Shown here: positions 45,150 through 56,300 of the stretch, in pieces
Position numbering within the stretch: position 1 is the stretch's first letter
Layout: each line of letters opens with the position of its first letter
From: Plazaster borealis
Lineage: Eukaryota > Echinodermata > Asteroidea > Forcipulatida > Labidiasteridae
Assembly (NCBI GenBank): GCA_021014325.1
Contig: CM037476.1
Location: forward strand, 12,870,827 to 12,934,826
Length of the DNA stretch: 64,000 nt
Direction of reading: 5' to 3'
Notes under the pieces: generated by a model
What the model was told of the DNA's origin: nothing
Database searches by the model: none
Seen by the model: the letters and a program-made list of their open reading frames with translations, nothing else
Position numbers and translations under genes: made by a program

Positions 45150-45235
45150 CGAATTTTAATTTTTTTTTTTTTTTTTTTTTTTACGTAAGGGGGAAGGATC
45201 TCTTTTTTTAGAAGGGGGGGGGGGGGTGGGGGTGC
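45150..45235. repeat. Homopolymer block: T run then G run
   Basis: A T run of about 22 at 45160-45182 is followed by a gaaggggggggggggtgggg block at 45211-45230. This is simple sequence, prone to assembly error. Confidence 0.8.
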
Positions 45236-45446
45236 GAGGAGACATTTTCTGCTTTTATCACTGGGCATAAACATATTAACATAGGCCCTATGTATCAACT
45301 TAATAGCTACAGTTGCTGACAGAATTCAAGCCCTGTAACTTAATGAACTGGTTTTTTGTTTACATTTTTTTGTTTTGTATATATTTTTTTTATACATGCA
45401 GATGACCCAACCAAAGCCCTTTGATGTCAAAATGTTACAAACAATT

Positions 45447-45512
45447 AAAGGCATCGTACACGTTTGGTAATGACTCTGATAATTAATGGCAATAAAAACT
45501 TACTTGGTAAGA
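45447..45512. repeat. MITE family 2a terminal fragment
   Basis: It contains aaaggcatcgtacacgtttg, gtaatgactctgataattaa and acttacttggtaagaagt, the terminal arm of family 2a. It ends where the LINE 3' end begins, so the LINE may have inserted into this MITE. Confidence 0.65.
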
Positions 45513-48113
45513 AGTGATTGATTTACCTTGATACCACACACCTCCTCCATCAGATCCAAGTGGTCAGTCTGGTGTGTGGAAACTAAGGGTCAGAAGGCTT
45601 TTTAAGCCCAACCCATGTATGTCCTATTATTTTCTTGAACCCCAGTAGTGTGGTGCTGTTTACTGCTTCTTGAGGGAGATTATTCCGGAAAAGTTTCCAC
45701 AGCATGCCTCCAACTTCTTTTTTTATTTATTTTTTATTTTTTTTTCCTGTTTTCCATTTGGAGATAGGTGGAAAACAGGGGAAAAAAAAAAAAAGTTGGA
45801 GGCATGCTGCGGAAACTTTTCCATTATTCCAGTCTTCTATGACCCTTTGTGAGAAGAAGAATTTCCTTGATTTTAGCCTGAAGGATTTTTTCTTGAGTTT
45901 CATGTTGTTGTCCCCTTGTTCTTGATTCGGTGTTGAGCTCAAAAAATACATCTGCATTCACGTTATCAATTCCCTTCATTATTCTGAATGTTGTGATTAG
46001 ATCGGCTCTCCGTCTCCTCTCTTCCAGTGTCATTAGGTGCATTCGCTTAATTCTATCCTGGTATTCTAGGTTCTTGAACCCCGACACCATTTTGTTTCCC
46101 TTCCTCGGAACTTTTTGAAGCAGGTCCTTGTCTTTTTGTCGGTGCGGTCTCCATACTTCCATGCAATAGTCCAAGTGTGGTCTTACCAAGGCTTTATATA
46201 ATTTCCCCAGGATTATTTTGTCCCTGTATTGGAATGGATGTTTCGTCTGATCATTCCCAGGACTTTTCTTGCTTCGGCGCATTGTTTGCTGACTTTTAGT
46301 GAACTTTGTACTCAAACTCTCAAGTCCTTCTCTTCTGATAAGTGTTTTAGTCTCTCCTCTGCCAATGTGCCCAGGTGCATCACTCCGCATTTCTTGACAT
46401 TGAATTTCATTAGCCATTCTGATGCCCAACCATGTAGATTATCTAAATCCCCTTGCAGAATTTCCCGGGCTCTGATGGTGTTGAGATTTCCCTTGTCACT
46501 TTTGTGGCGTCTGCAAACTTGCTGATATTTGAATCCACCATGTCATCCAGGTCATTCATGTATATCAAGAAGCAGATTGGACCCAGTACTGATCCTTGGA
46601 TGACAGAGCTTGTTACATTTCCCCATGATGATTCTGTTCCCTGGACTACGACTCGTTGTCTTCTATCTTTCAGCCATGCTTCTATCCATTGAATTACATC
46701 CCCTGTTATTCCATGTGCTTGCATCTTTGCCAGTAATCTTTTGTGTGGTACAGTGTCGAATGCCTTTTGTAAATCTAAATATATCACATCTAGGCCTACT
46801 GGTAGCCCTTGATCTATTTTCTGTGTGATATTATTCCTTGTGTCTGAGTAAGTTGGTGGTGCATGATCTGCCTTTTGTGAATCCATGTTGGCTGTCTCTG
46901 ATGAGGTCATGTTTATCTAGGTGTGGGCAGTGACTGCATCCCTTATAATTGATTCCAGCACCTTCCCCACTTTGATGTAAAGATGTAAAGCTGACCAGTC
47001 TGTAGTTTCCGGGCTCTGCTTTACTCCCCTTTTTGAATAATGGCACTATGTTGGCTTTCCTCCAGTCATCAGGAACAACCCCTTCCTGGACTGATTTCTG
47101 GTAAATCTTAATGATGGGTTCACCTAATTATTTGATTTGCGAGTTCCTTCAGCAATTTGAGTGGGATATTATCTGGTCCTCCTGCTTACTCAGGGTTTAA
47201 TTTCTTCAGTTTTTCCATGACAATTTCCTTTGTTACTTTCACTTTCCCTAGTTGCTCATTTTCTTCTCCTTGGAATACTCTTCTTGGTTCTGGTACTTCA
47301 TCATCTTCTGTGTCAAACACGGACATAAAGAAGTTATTAAGGGTTTTGGATGTCTCCCTTCCTGGTGCAATATCTACTGCCAGTTGTCTTTAAAGGTCCT
47401 ACTGTCTCTTTACATGTCTGTTTCCGTATGCATAGAAACTCTTAGTGTCTTCCTTTATATTTTTTGCAAGTTCCTTTTCAAAGTTGTACTTTGCCTTCTT
47501 GACTTCTTTTTTAACTGCTTTCTGGCATCGCTGGAAGTCATGTTGTCTTCCCAGGTTTTTGTATATTTTCCATGCTTTCCATTTCCGCCCTATTTCTTTC
47601 ATAAGTTTTCTCGTCATCCACTTCGGTTTGTTTCTCTTCTTCTGTTTTACTGGTGGAGCATGCTGTTGAATTTGCTCATGTATTCTAGACTTGAACTTTT
47701 CCCATGCCTCGTTTGTTCCACCATTTTTAAGCTCCTCTTCCCACTTCTTCCAGTTCATCACGCATTTTGTTATAGTCTGCCTTGAAAATATTTGGTTTTT
47801 TGTATGAACCTTCTATTGTCACTTTTCCTATTAGCATCCAATTTAGGGTACATGTAGCTTGATCACTGTTCCCTAGATTATCTTGTATTTCTAAGTTTTC
47901 AATCATTTCCCTCTCTGATGTGAAGACTAAGTCTACTATTCTAATGCATTTTGTCTCGTCGGTTTCTCCACACGTTGTGTCCAGAAATTGTCGACTACAA
48001 CATCTAGGCTTGGGATCTTCTTGTATTGCTTGTAGAATTTCCCAGTCAATATCTGCATAATTAAAGTCCCCCATGACAATCTCTTCTCCCACCAGCTTTT
48101 CGAGGGTTGTGTG
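45513..48113 (-). pseudogene. LINE copy A (CR1/L2-like ORF2 with natural 3' end)
   Basis: On the minus strand, endonuclease-side sequence (GEEIVMGDFNYADIDW at about 48090) is followed by the reverse transcriptase: QHGFTKGRSCTTNLL, DVIYLDLQKAFDTVPHKRLL, GSVLGPICFLIYMNDLDD and FADATK. The C-terminal part contains YKALVRPHLDYCMEVWRPH. After the MITE at 45687-45822, EDWNNLPQEAVNSTTLLGFK ends at a TAG (45585-45583). Only copy A has this ending. The catalytic FADD is FADA, and a frameshift follows about 20 codons later. The copy is joined abruptly to copy B at 48113. The site where B-D carry a TIR element (46893-46898) is empty here. Confidence 0.9.
45687..45822. mobile_element. 136-bp foldback MITE with perfect 8-bp target duplication
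   Basis: The left arm is ggaaaagtttccacagcatg then cctccaac. The right arm is gttggaggcatgctgcgga then aacttttcc, with one mismatch in about 27. Inside is a second inverted pair, cctgttttcca and tggaaaacagg. The element is flanked by attattcc at 45679-45686 and 45823-45830. LINE copies C (53410-53417) and D (58224-58231) hold the uninterrupted site with a single attattcc. An 8-bp duplication fits hAT or a similar superfamily. Confidence 0.92.
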
Positions 48114-48544
48114 TTGGTGTTGAGATTTCCCTTGTCACTTTTGTGGCGTCTGCGAACTTGCTGATATTTGATTCCACCATGTCATCCAGGTCATTCATGT
48201 ATATTATCAAGAAGCAGATTGAACCCAGAACTGATCCTTGGATGACAGAGCTTGTTACATTTCCCCATGTTGATTCTGTTCCGCCCCTGGACTGCGACTT
48301 GTTGTTTTCTGTCTTTCATGCTTCTATCCATCCATTGAATTACATCCCCTGTTATCCCATGTGCTTGCATCTTTGCCAGTAATCTTTTGTGTGGTACAGT
48401 GTCAAATGCCTTTTGTAAATCTAAATATATCACATCTAGGCCTACTGGTAGCCCTTGATCTATTTTCTGTGTGATACTATTCCTTGTGTCCGAGTAAGTT
48501 GGTGGTACATGATCTGCCTTTTGTGAATCCATGTTGGCTGTCTC

Positions 48545-49150
48545 CAGGGTTCTGCCCACGGTGGTCGGTGCCGGAAAACCCAACCGGCACTCATGATTCC
48601 CCGACCACCACGAGCAGAATTATTTCGTTTTCCGACCACCACACATTTTCCTTTCTTTTTTAGCCCATTTCCTTCAAAATATTTTGAACATCATGTAAAA
48701 AAAATTAATTACCAGTAAAAGGCTTCATCCAAAGTTTTGAGTAGCCTACTTCTTTGGTTTGAGTCTATTTTAATGATCCAGGATCGAGCATCCCTCCCGC
48801 CTGTACGATGTACATTATATCCAACGAAACTCGCATTGATTTCGCAATGGTTTATATAGCTTTACGCTTGGAATAACATGATACCAGTTTCATCATGTTG
48901 CGTACCCTATTCTATAGCGTTTAATACAATGGAAAATGAATTGCAGAGTAAGCACCATGCTATAGATGCTGTAAATTGTTTTCCCATGGCGGTAAAAGGC
49001 GTGCGCACACTATGGAGGCCTACATTCAAGGCACAGCTGCTGCAGGGCGCACGTGTGTAACCACTCCGTGCACGATCGAAAGGAAATTGACTTGACCGTA
49101 CCAGGAAAAACTTTTTTTCCGGCACTAAAGAAATCCTGGGCAGAACCCTG
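48545..49150. mobile_element. TIR element in copy B (606 bp) with 6-bp target duplication
   Basis: The ends are CAGGGTTCTGCCCA and TGGGCAGAACCCTG, perfect inverted repeats of 14 bp, with subterminal ggtgccgg matched by ccggcac. The LINE flanks repeat tgtctc (48539-48544 and 49151-49156). Copy A has the site with tgtctc once. The interior (gattccccgaccaccacgag on the left, ggcgtgcgc and gcacagctgctgcagggcgc on the right) has no long ORF. The CAGGG start suggests an hAT relative, but a 6-bp duplication is shorter than usual for hAT. Confidence 0.9.
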
Positions 49151-50677
49151 TGTCTCTGATGAGGTCATGTTTATCCGTGTACAATGACTGCATCTCTTAT
49201 AATTGATTCCAGCATCTTCCCCACTGTTGATGTAGAGATGTAAAGCTGTGGTCTGTAGTTTCCGGGCTCTGCTATACTCCCCTTTTTGAATAATGGAACT
49301 ATGTTGGCTTTCCTCCGCTCATCTGGAATAACCCCTTCCTGGACTGATTTCTGGTATATCTTTGTGATGGGTTTCCATCATTTATTGATTTGCGAGTTCC
49401 TTCAGCAATTTGGGTGGGATATTATCTGGTCCTCTTGCTTTCTCAGGGTTTAATTTCTTCAGTTTTTCCATGACAATTTCCTTTGTTACTTTCACTCTCC
49501 CTAGTTGCTCATTTTTCTTCTCCTTGGAATACTCTTCTTAGTTCTGGTACTTCATCTTTTTCTATGTTAAACCTGGACAGAAAGAAGTTGTTAAGGGTTT
49601 CGGATGTCTCCCTTCCTTGTGCAATATCTCTGCCATTTGTCTTTAAAGGTCCTACTGTCTCTTTGCATTTTTGTTTGGTCTTTACGTATGCATAGAAACT
49701 CTTAGTGTCTTCCTTTATATTTTTTGCAAGTTCCTTTTCAAAGTTGTACTTTGCCTTCTTGACTTCTTTTTTAACTGCTTTCTGGCATCGCTGGAAGTCA
49801 TGTTGTCTTCCCAGGTTTTTGTATATTTTCCATGCTTTCTGTTTCCGCCTTATTTCTTTCATAAGTTTTCTCGTCATCCACTTGGGTTTGTTTCTCTTCT
49901 TCTGTTTTTCTGGTGGAGCATGCTGTTGAATTTGGCCATGTATTCTAGACTTGAACTTTTCCCATGCCTCGTTTGTTCCACCATTTTTAAGCTCCTCTTC
50001 CCTCTTCTTCCAGTTCATCACGCATTTTGTTATAGTCTGCCTTGAAAAACAATTGGTTTATTGTATGAACCTTCTATGGTCACTTTTCCTATCAGCATCC
50101 AATTTAGAGTAGCTTGATCACTGTTCTCTAGATTCTCTTGTATTTCTAAGTTTTCAACCATTTCACTCTCTGATGAGAAGACTAAGTCTAATATTGCATT
50201 TTGTCTCGTCGGTTTCTCCACATGTTGTGTCCAGAAATTGTTCTCTACAACATCTAGAAAGGCTTGGGATCTTCTTGTATTTGCTTGGAGAATTTCCCAG
50301 TCAATATCTGCATAATTAAAGTCCCCATGACAATAATCTCTTCTCCCACCAGCTTTTCGAGGGTTGTGTGTAGTTTTATATCTTCCTCTTCCAGATTACT
50401 AGGGCTCCTGTACACTACTCCAATATTTAGCTTGTGTGGGTCCTGGTTTTCTCCATTTATAGTCAAATAACACCACAGTGCTTCATCGTATTCCTCCAAG
50501 TCACTCCTTTCACTAACATACAGTTCAATTTTTTGCATAAAGTAGAACTCCACCTCCCCGTCTGCCTTTCCTATCTTTACGGAAATTTTTATAGCCATCA
50601 ATTTGTATATTCTGCACCACTTATATCTGGGTGTAGCCATGTCTCGACCATACCTATTATGTCTGGATTTTCTTTTT

Positions 50678-51886
50678 GGCGAGCTGCAAAGCAGAGTGAG
50701 CCTATGTAATGACAATTTCCGTCCGTCTGTCCGTCCGGCCGTCCGCATTCAATAGATGTTAAAGTTTTAGCATCAAGCTTCAACATTTTTGTTTTCAGTT
50801 GTTTTATGGGATCTAATAAAAGCCCAAAGTCAAATCAGTATATAGTGACAGTCATGTTTTGTTGTTCTCAATCATGTTTTTAAGGAAATGTTGAAGTTTT
50901 TGGGAATAAAACAATGCTAGGCTAAACATTGCCCCCTGGATTTTAAAGAGCCAAAGTCAGAGTAAATGTTGAAGTTTTAGACTGACTTATAGCTTTGACT
51001 TACAACCAGGCAACATTACAACAGACATGCACATATTACACAGTCACACTAAGAATGAAACTTGTGATTGTTTCAATGGTTCCAGATGAGTGAGTTAAAA
51101 CAATGAGATACCTTGATTGTCCATAGGATAGCTCGTTAATGCAATGATGTATCGATTTAAAATTTATATCACATTTTGCCACTGACATGCAGATTTGTAT
51201 GAAAGAATAAAACTCATTAGTATGACACCCGTTCCAGTTGAACAAGCTAAAACAATGAAAACCTTGAGTGGCTATAACTCCTTACTGCAATGATGTATCA
51301 ACTTGAAACTTATATCAAATGTTGTCATTGACATGCAGATTCATATAAAATAATAAAACTCACAAGTATGACACCTGTTCCAGTTTAAGAGCTAAAACAA
51401 AGAAAAGCTTGAGTGGCCATAACTTCTTCTTGCAATGAAATATCCACTTGAAACCTGGATCAAATATTGCCACCAACATGCTTAATATTCATCTCATAAT
51501 TATGACACTGTTTCCAATTGAGCTAAAACAACAATATAGAAAGGTTTTAGAATATGGACAATTCCAAAAGTGCAAACCTTATAAATTTATAATTATCTTA
51601 ACTTGTTTTTATTTTTGTAAAATATCAGGCAAATCACCCCTCTGCCCCCCTTAACCAACAAGTCCCCATACACCCATGCCTATTTGTTTCTCTTCCTAGT
51701 CAGCCCTCACCCATCCTGATCCCCTGTCACTCCCATACCAAACAAGTAGGCAGTGTTTAAGTGCATACAAGTTTGTTAATGTCCCCACCCCTATAACATC
51801 ATTTGATCAAATGATTGGTTTTTCTATTAGTCATTGTTTTTCTATCGGGCGATTGGCAGCTCGCCATGGCAGCTTGGCTGTTCTAG
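50678..51886. mobile_element. 1.2-kb insertion in LINE copy B with internal tandem repeats
   Basis: Copies C and D read ctttttaagactcg without interruption. Copy B has 1209 bp between ctttttt-type sequence and ttaagactcg. The left end starts GGCGAGCTGC, and close to the right end lies its inverse GCAGCTCGCC (51856-51865), followed by 21 bp ending CTAG. Inside are gtccgtctgtccgtccggcc (50720), about 3.5 tandem units of some 146 bp (51040-51530) and a SINE family 5 3' part (51601-51780). A hairpin-like end plus CTAG with no clear target duplication is reminiscent of Helitron-type elements, but this is inference. Confidence 0.7.
51040..51530 (+). repeat. Tandem repeat of about 146 bp, 3-4 diverged units
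   Basis: The landmark gttcca occurs at about 51079, 51231, 51377 and (as gtttcca) 51510. Each is followed by gctaaaacaa and cttgagtggc-like words, then aatgatgtatc.acttgaaa and ttgacatgcagatt. Units differ by substitutions and small indels. It is part of the insertion in copy B. Confidence 0.8.
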
Positions 51887-52763
51887 TTAAGACTCGACAT
51901 CTCAGTTCATCCAACTTATTTACAATACTTCTTGCATTTAGAAACATACATTTTACTTCTTCCTTGGTAATTGTTGGCAGCTGCGCTTCATTAACTTTAT
52001 CCTCTTGTAATGAACCTCCTTGGTCCCCTTGGTATACTGGAGTTGATACTCTTTTTGTTTTCTAGGATCGCTTCTTGCTTCCCTATCTGTATTTGCACTG
52101 TAATTTACACTATTTACATTTCTTCTTTTTTTCACTGAAATCTTTGTCTAAAGGATTGTGCATTACTTGCACAATCTTTCCTTTGCGTATTATCAAGTTT
52201 TGTTTGCTCCTTTCAGTTTTCTTTCTGCGATTTCCTTTCTCAGTTCTCTCTCCCCTTCTCTTTGTCTGTAAGTCAGGTCAGGGCTTACATACACCTCTTT
52301 GTATTCATCATCATCTTTCAGCTTTTTGGCATTTTTTGAGCTTTTCTTTTGGCTTCCCTGTCTTTCAGTTGGAGTTTTACCAGATTTCCAAATTTTGTTT
52401 TGATAATACTTGTCTCTGCCTCTGCTACTTGCTCTTGTTCCACTCCAAGTTGTTTGGAAACAAAGTCTGAAACTACCTGCTTTAGTTCTTCCTGCGTTGC
52501 TGTGCTATCTATATCTGGGAGATTTTTTATGATGATATTGAATTTTGTGTTCTCTTGTTCCAGTGTTTCCTTAATCAGCTCCTGCATGTTTTCTGACTTC
52601 TGTTTGTCTGCTTCACCTTTTTTCATTTGAATTTCCATTTCTTTCATTTGGTTTTCCAGCTTGTCTTGACATCTCTTCAAGTCTGTTAGTTCTCCTATTA
52701 TGGTTTTTGCATCTTCTACACACCTTACAGTGCCATGGTACATCCTCACTTCCTTGGTTTCCA

Positions 52764-53396
52764 CATATGGAAAAGTAGTCTCTTTTGCGCTCGATAATTA
52801 AACACGCACTCAAAGTACAGGCTGAAAATCAGTATCTCGACGCAAAATGCTTGGCCACGAAAAATTCAAAAGATGTACAAGAACGGGGTGCTCGGCATTC
52901 TAATTTATATTAATTTGTCTTTAAAATTGTGATTTTATTTAAAATGATCACAATAACTCGTCGGACGGTCATGCAAAATGTTTTTCAAAATAACCCAAAA
53001 TGCGGCATTTTAGATAAATACTGTGTGGCCTACACAGCGCACTTCCAATAAACAACTCTGCCCACCGATTGTGAGACGCCCTCATTCGTTAACTAAATCA
53101 CTTGTGTAGGTGGGGTTTCCACCTTTTCCCACTGTAACTATTCTTTAACCTTGTGTATCAACTTTGCTGTGATTGGTTGAATATTTTCGTCGGACAGGAT
53201 AAAACAGTGAAAACATCAAAACTGTTTTCCATTCAAATGCGATGTAACTTCACACCACAGTACGGTTCAATGTATTACAATTTGACCTCTGTGTGTATAC
53301 CACCCGCGCGCGCACACACACAGTGTTAATGCATTGTGCATTATAAACACGGCGCTTTGATTTATTGAGACTTTTCCTATTAAACTTTTCCATATG
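52764..53396. repeat. Spacer 1 between LINE copies B and C, with inverted termini
   Basis: It starts CATATGGAAAAGtagtctc and ends cctattaaaCTTTTCCATATG. It separates the truncated ORF1 of copy B from the truncated 3' end of copy C. The interior includes cacccgcgcgcgcacacaca (53302) and ggacaggataaaacagtgaa (53195). It is nearly identical to spacer 2. No long ORF is present. On the minus strand an ATG inside it (52813-52811) opens a frame that runs into ORF1. Confidence 0.85.
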
Positions 53397-56300
53397 CTTC
53401 TTGAGGGAGATTATTCCAGTCTTCTGTGACCCTTTGTGAAAAGAAGAATTTCCTTGATTTTAGCCTGAAGGATTTTTTCTTGAGTTTCATGTTGTGTCCC
53501 TTGTTCTTGATTCGGTGTTGTGCTCAAAAAATACATCTGCATTCACCTTATCAATTCCCTTCATTATTCTGAATGTTGTAATTAGATCTGCTCTCCGTCT
53601 CCTCCCTTCCAGTGTCATTAGGTGCATTCGCTTATCCTGGTATTCTAGGTTCTTGAACCCCGACACCATTTTGTTTCCCTTCCTCTGAACTTTTTGAAGC
53701 AGGTCCTTGTCTTTTTGTCGGTGCGATCTCCATACTTCCATGCAATAGTCCAAGTTAGTGTGGTCTTACCAAGGCTTTATATAATTTCCCCATGATTATT
53801 TTGTCCCTGTATTGGATGTTTCGTCTGATCATTCCCAAGACTTTTCTGGCTTTCTTTGCTGCTTCGGCGCACTGCTTGCTGACTTTGAGTGAACTGTGTA
53901 CCCAAACTCCCAAGTCCTTCTCTTCTGATAAGTGTTTTAGTCTCTCCTCTGCCAATGTGTAGTCTTCATTTTGTGTTGTTGAAGCCCAGGTGCATCACTC
54001 TGCATTTCTTGACATTGAATTTCATTAGCCATTCTGATGCCCAACCATGTAGATTATCTAAATCCCCTTGCAGAATTTCCCGGACTCTGATGGTGTTGAG
54101 ATTTCCCTTGTCACTTTTGTGGCGTCTGCGAACTTGCTGATATTTGATTCCACCATGTCATCCAGGTCATTCATGTATATCAAGAAGCAGATTGGACCCA
54201 GTATTGATCCTTGGATGACAGAGCTTGTTACATTTCCCCATGTTGATTCTGTTCCCTGGACTACGACTCGTTGTCTTCTGTCTTTCAGCCATGCTTCTAT
54301 CCATTGAATTACATCCCCTGTTATTCCATGTGCTTGCATCTTTGCCAGTAATCTTTTGTGTGGTACAGTGTCGAATGCCTTTTGTAAATCTAGGCCTACT
54401 GGTAGCCCTTGATCTATTTTCTGTGTGATATTATTCCTTGTGTCCGAGTAAGTTGGTGGTACATGATCTGCCTTTTGTGAATCCATGTTGGCTGTCTCCA
54501 ATGTTCTTCCCACGGTGGTCGATGCCGGAAAACCCAACCGGCACTCATGATTCCCCGACCACCACGAGCAGAATTATTTCGTTTTCCGACCACCACACAT
54601 TTTCCTTTCTTTTTTAGCCCATTTCCTACAAAATATTTTGAACATCGTGTAAAAAAAATTAATTACCAGTAAAAAGCTTCATCCAAAGTTTCGAGTAGCC
54701 TACTTCTTGGTTTGAGTCTATTTTAATGATCCAGGATCGAGCATCCCTCCCGCCTGTACGATGTACATTATATCCAACGAAACTCGCATTGATTTCGCAA
54801 TGGTTTCCAGTCACGCTGATTATAGCTTTACGCTTGGAATAACATGATACCAGTTTCATCATGTTGCGTACCCTATTCTATAGCGTTTAATACAACGGAA
54901 AATGAATTGCAGAGTAAGCACCATGCTTTAGATGCTGTAAATTGTTTTCCCATGGCGGTAAAAGGCGTGCGCGCACTATGGAGGCCTACATTCAAGGCAC
55001 AGCTGCTGCAGGGCGCACGTTTGTAACCACTCTGTGCACGATCGAAAGGAAATTGACTTGACCGTACCAGGAAAAACTTTTTTTCCGGCACTAAAGAAAT
55101 CCTGGGCAGAACCCTGTGTCTCTGATGAGGTCATGTTTATCCATGTACAATGACTGCATCTCTTATAATTGATTCCAGCATCTTCCCCACTGTTGATGTA
55201 GAGATGTAAAGCTGTGGTCTGTAGTTTCCGGGCTCTGCTATACTCCCCTTTTTGAATAATTTAATTAATTAATTTAATTAATTAAAACCATCAAAAATAC
55301 AGACAATAATAATGGAATAATGGAACTATGTTGGCTTTCCTCCGCTCATCTGGAATAACCCCGTCCTGGACTGATTTCTGGTATATCTTTGTGATGAGTT
55401 TCCATCATTTATTGATTTGCGAGTTCCTTCAGCAATTTGAGTGGGATATTATCTGGTCCTCCTGCTTTCTCAGGGTTTAATTTCTTCAGTTTTTCCATGA
55501 CAATTTCCTTTGTTACTTTCACTTTCCCTAGTTGCTCATTTTCTTCTCCTTGGAATACTCTTCTTGGTTCTGGTACTTCATCATCTTCTGTGTCAAACAC
55601 GGACATAAAGAAGTTATTAAGGGTTTTGGATGTCTCCCTTCCTGGTGCAATATCTACTGCCAGTTGTCTTTAAAGGTCCTACTGTCTCTTTACATTTCTG
55701 TTTCCGTATGCATAGAAACTCTTAGTGTCTTCCTTTATATTTTTTGCAAGTTCCTTTTCAAAGTTGTACTTTGCCTTCTTGACTTCTTTTTTAACTGCTT
55801 TCTGGCATCGCTGGAAGTCATGTTGTCTTCCCAGGTTTTTGTATATTTTCCATGCTTTCCATTTCCGCCCTATTTCTTTCATAAGTTTTCTCGTCATCCA
55901 CTTCGGTTTGTTTCTCTTCTTCTGTTTTACTGGTGGAGCATGCTGTTGAATTTGCTCATGTATTCTAGACTTGAACTTTTCCCATGCCTCGTTTGTTCCA
56001 CCATTTTTAAGCTCCTCTTCCCACTTCTTCCAGTTCATCACGCATTTTGTTATAGTCTGCCTTGAAAATATTTGGTTTATTGTATGAACCTTCTATTGTC
56101 ACTTTTCCTATCAGCATCCAATTTAGGGTAGCTTGATCACTGTTCCCTAGATTCTCTTGTATTTCTAAGTTTTCAACCATTTCCCTCTCTGATGTGAAGA
56201 CTAAGTCTAATAATGCATTTTGTCTCGTCGGTTTCTCCACATGTTGTGTCCAGAAATTGTTGTCTACAACATCTAGAAAGGCTTGGGATCTTCTTGTATT

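Larger units (their letters stand above)
48114..52763 (-). pseudogene. LINE copy B (ORF2 and partial ORF1, two insertions)
   Basis: It begins within the reverse transcriptase FADATK region, fused to copy A, and continues through DVIYLDLQKAFDTVPHKRLL. The TIR element at 48545-49150 follows, then the RT N-terminal and endonuclease parts (MGTLIMQILT, NIGVVYRSPSN, PDIIGMVETWLHPDI). A 1.2-kb insertion at 50678-51886 interrupts the endonuclease region. The distal end holds ORF1 sequence: a coiled-coil-like stretch (DLKRCQDKLENQMKEMEIQM) and NIIIKNLPDIDSTATQEELK. It is cut at 52763, before the PHD-like start, by the spacer. Frameshifts throughout make it non-functional. Confidence 0.88.

Noticed and set aside
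45824..46910. Reverse transcriptase ORFs as active host or viral genes
   Set aside because: They are fragments of a non-LTR LINE with FADA at the catalytic site and frameshifts. No LTRs, gag or envelope-like sequence is present.
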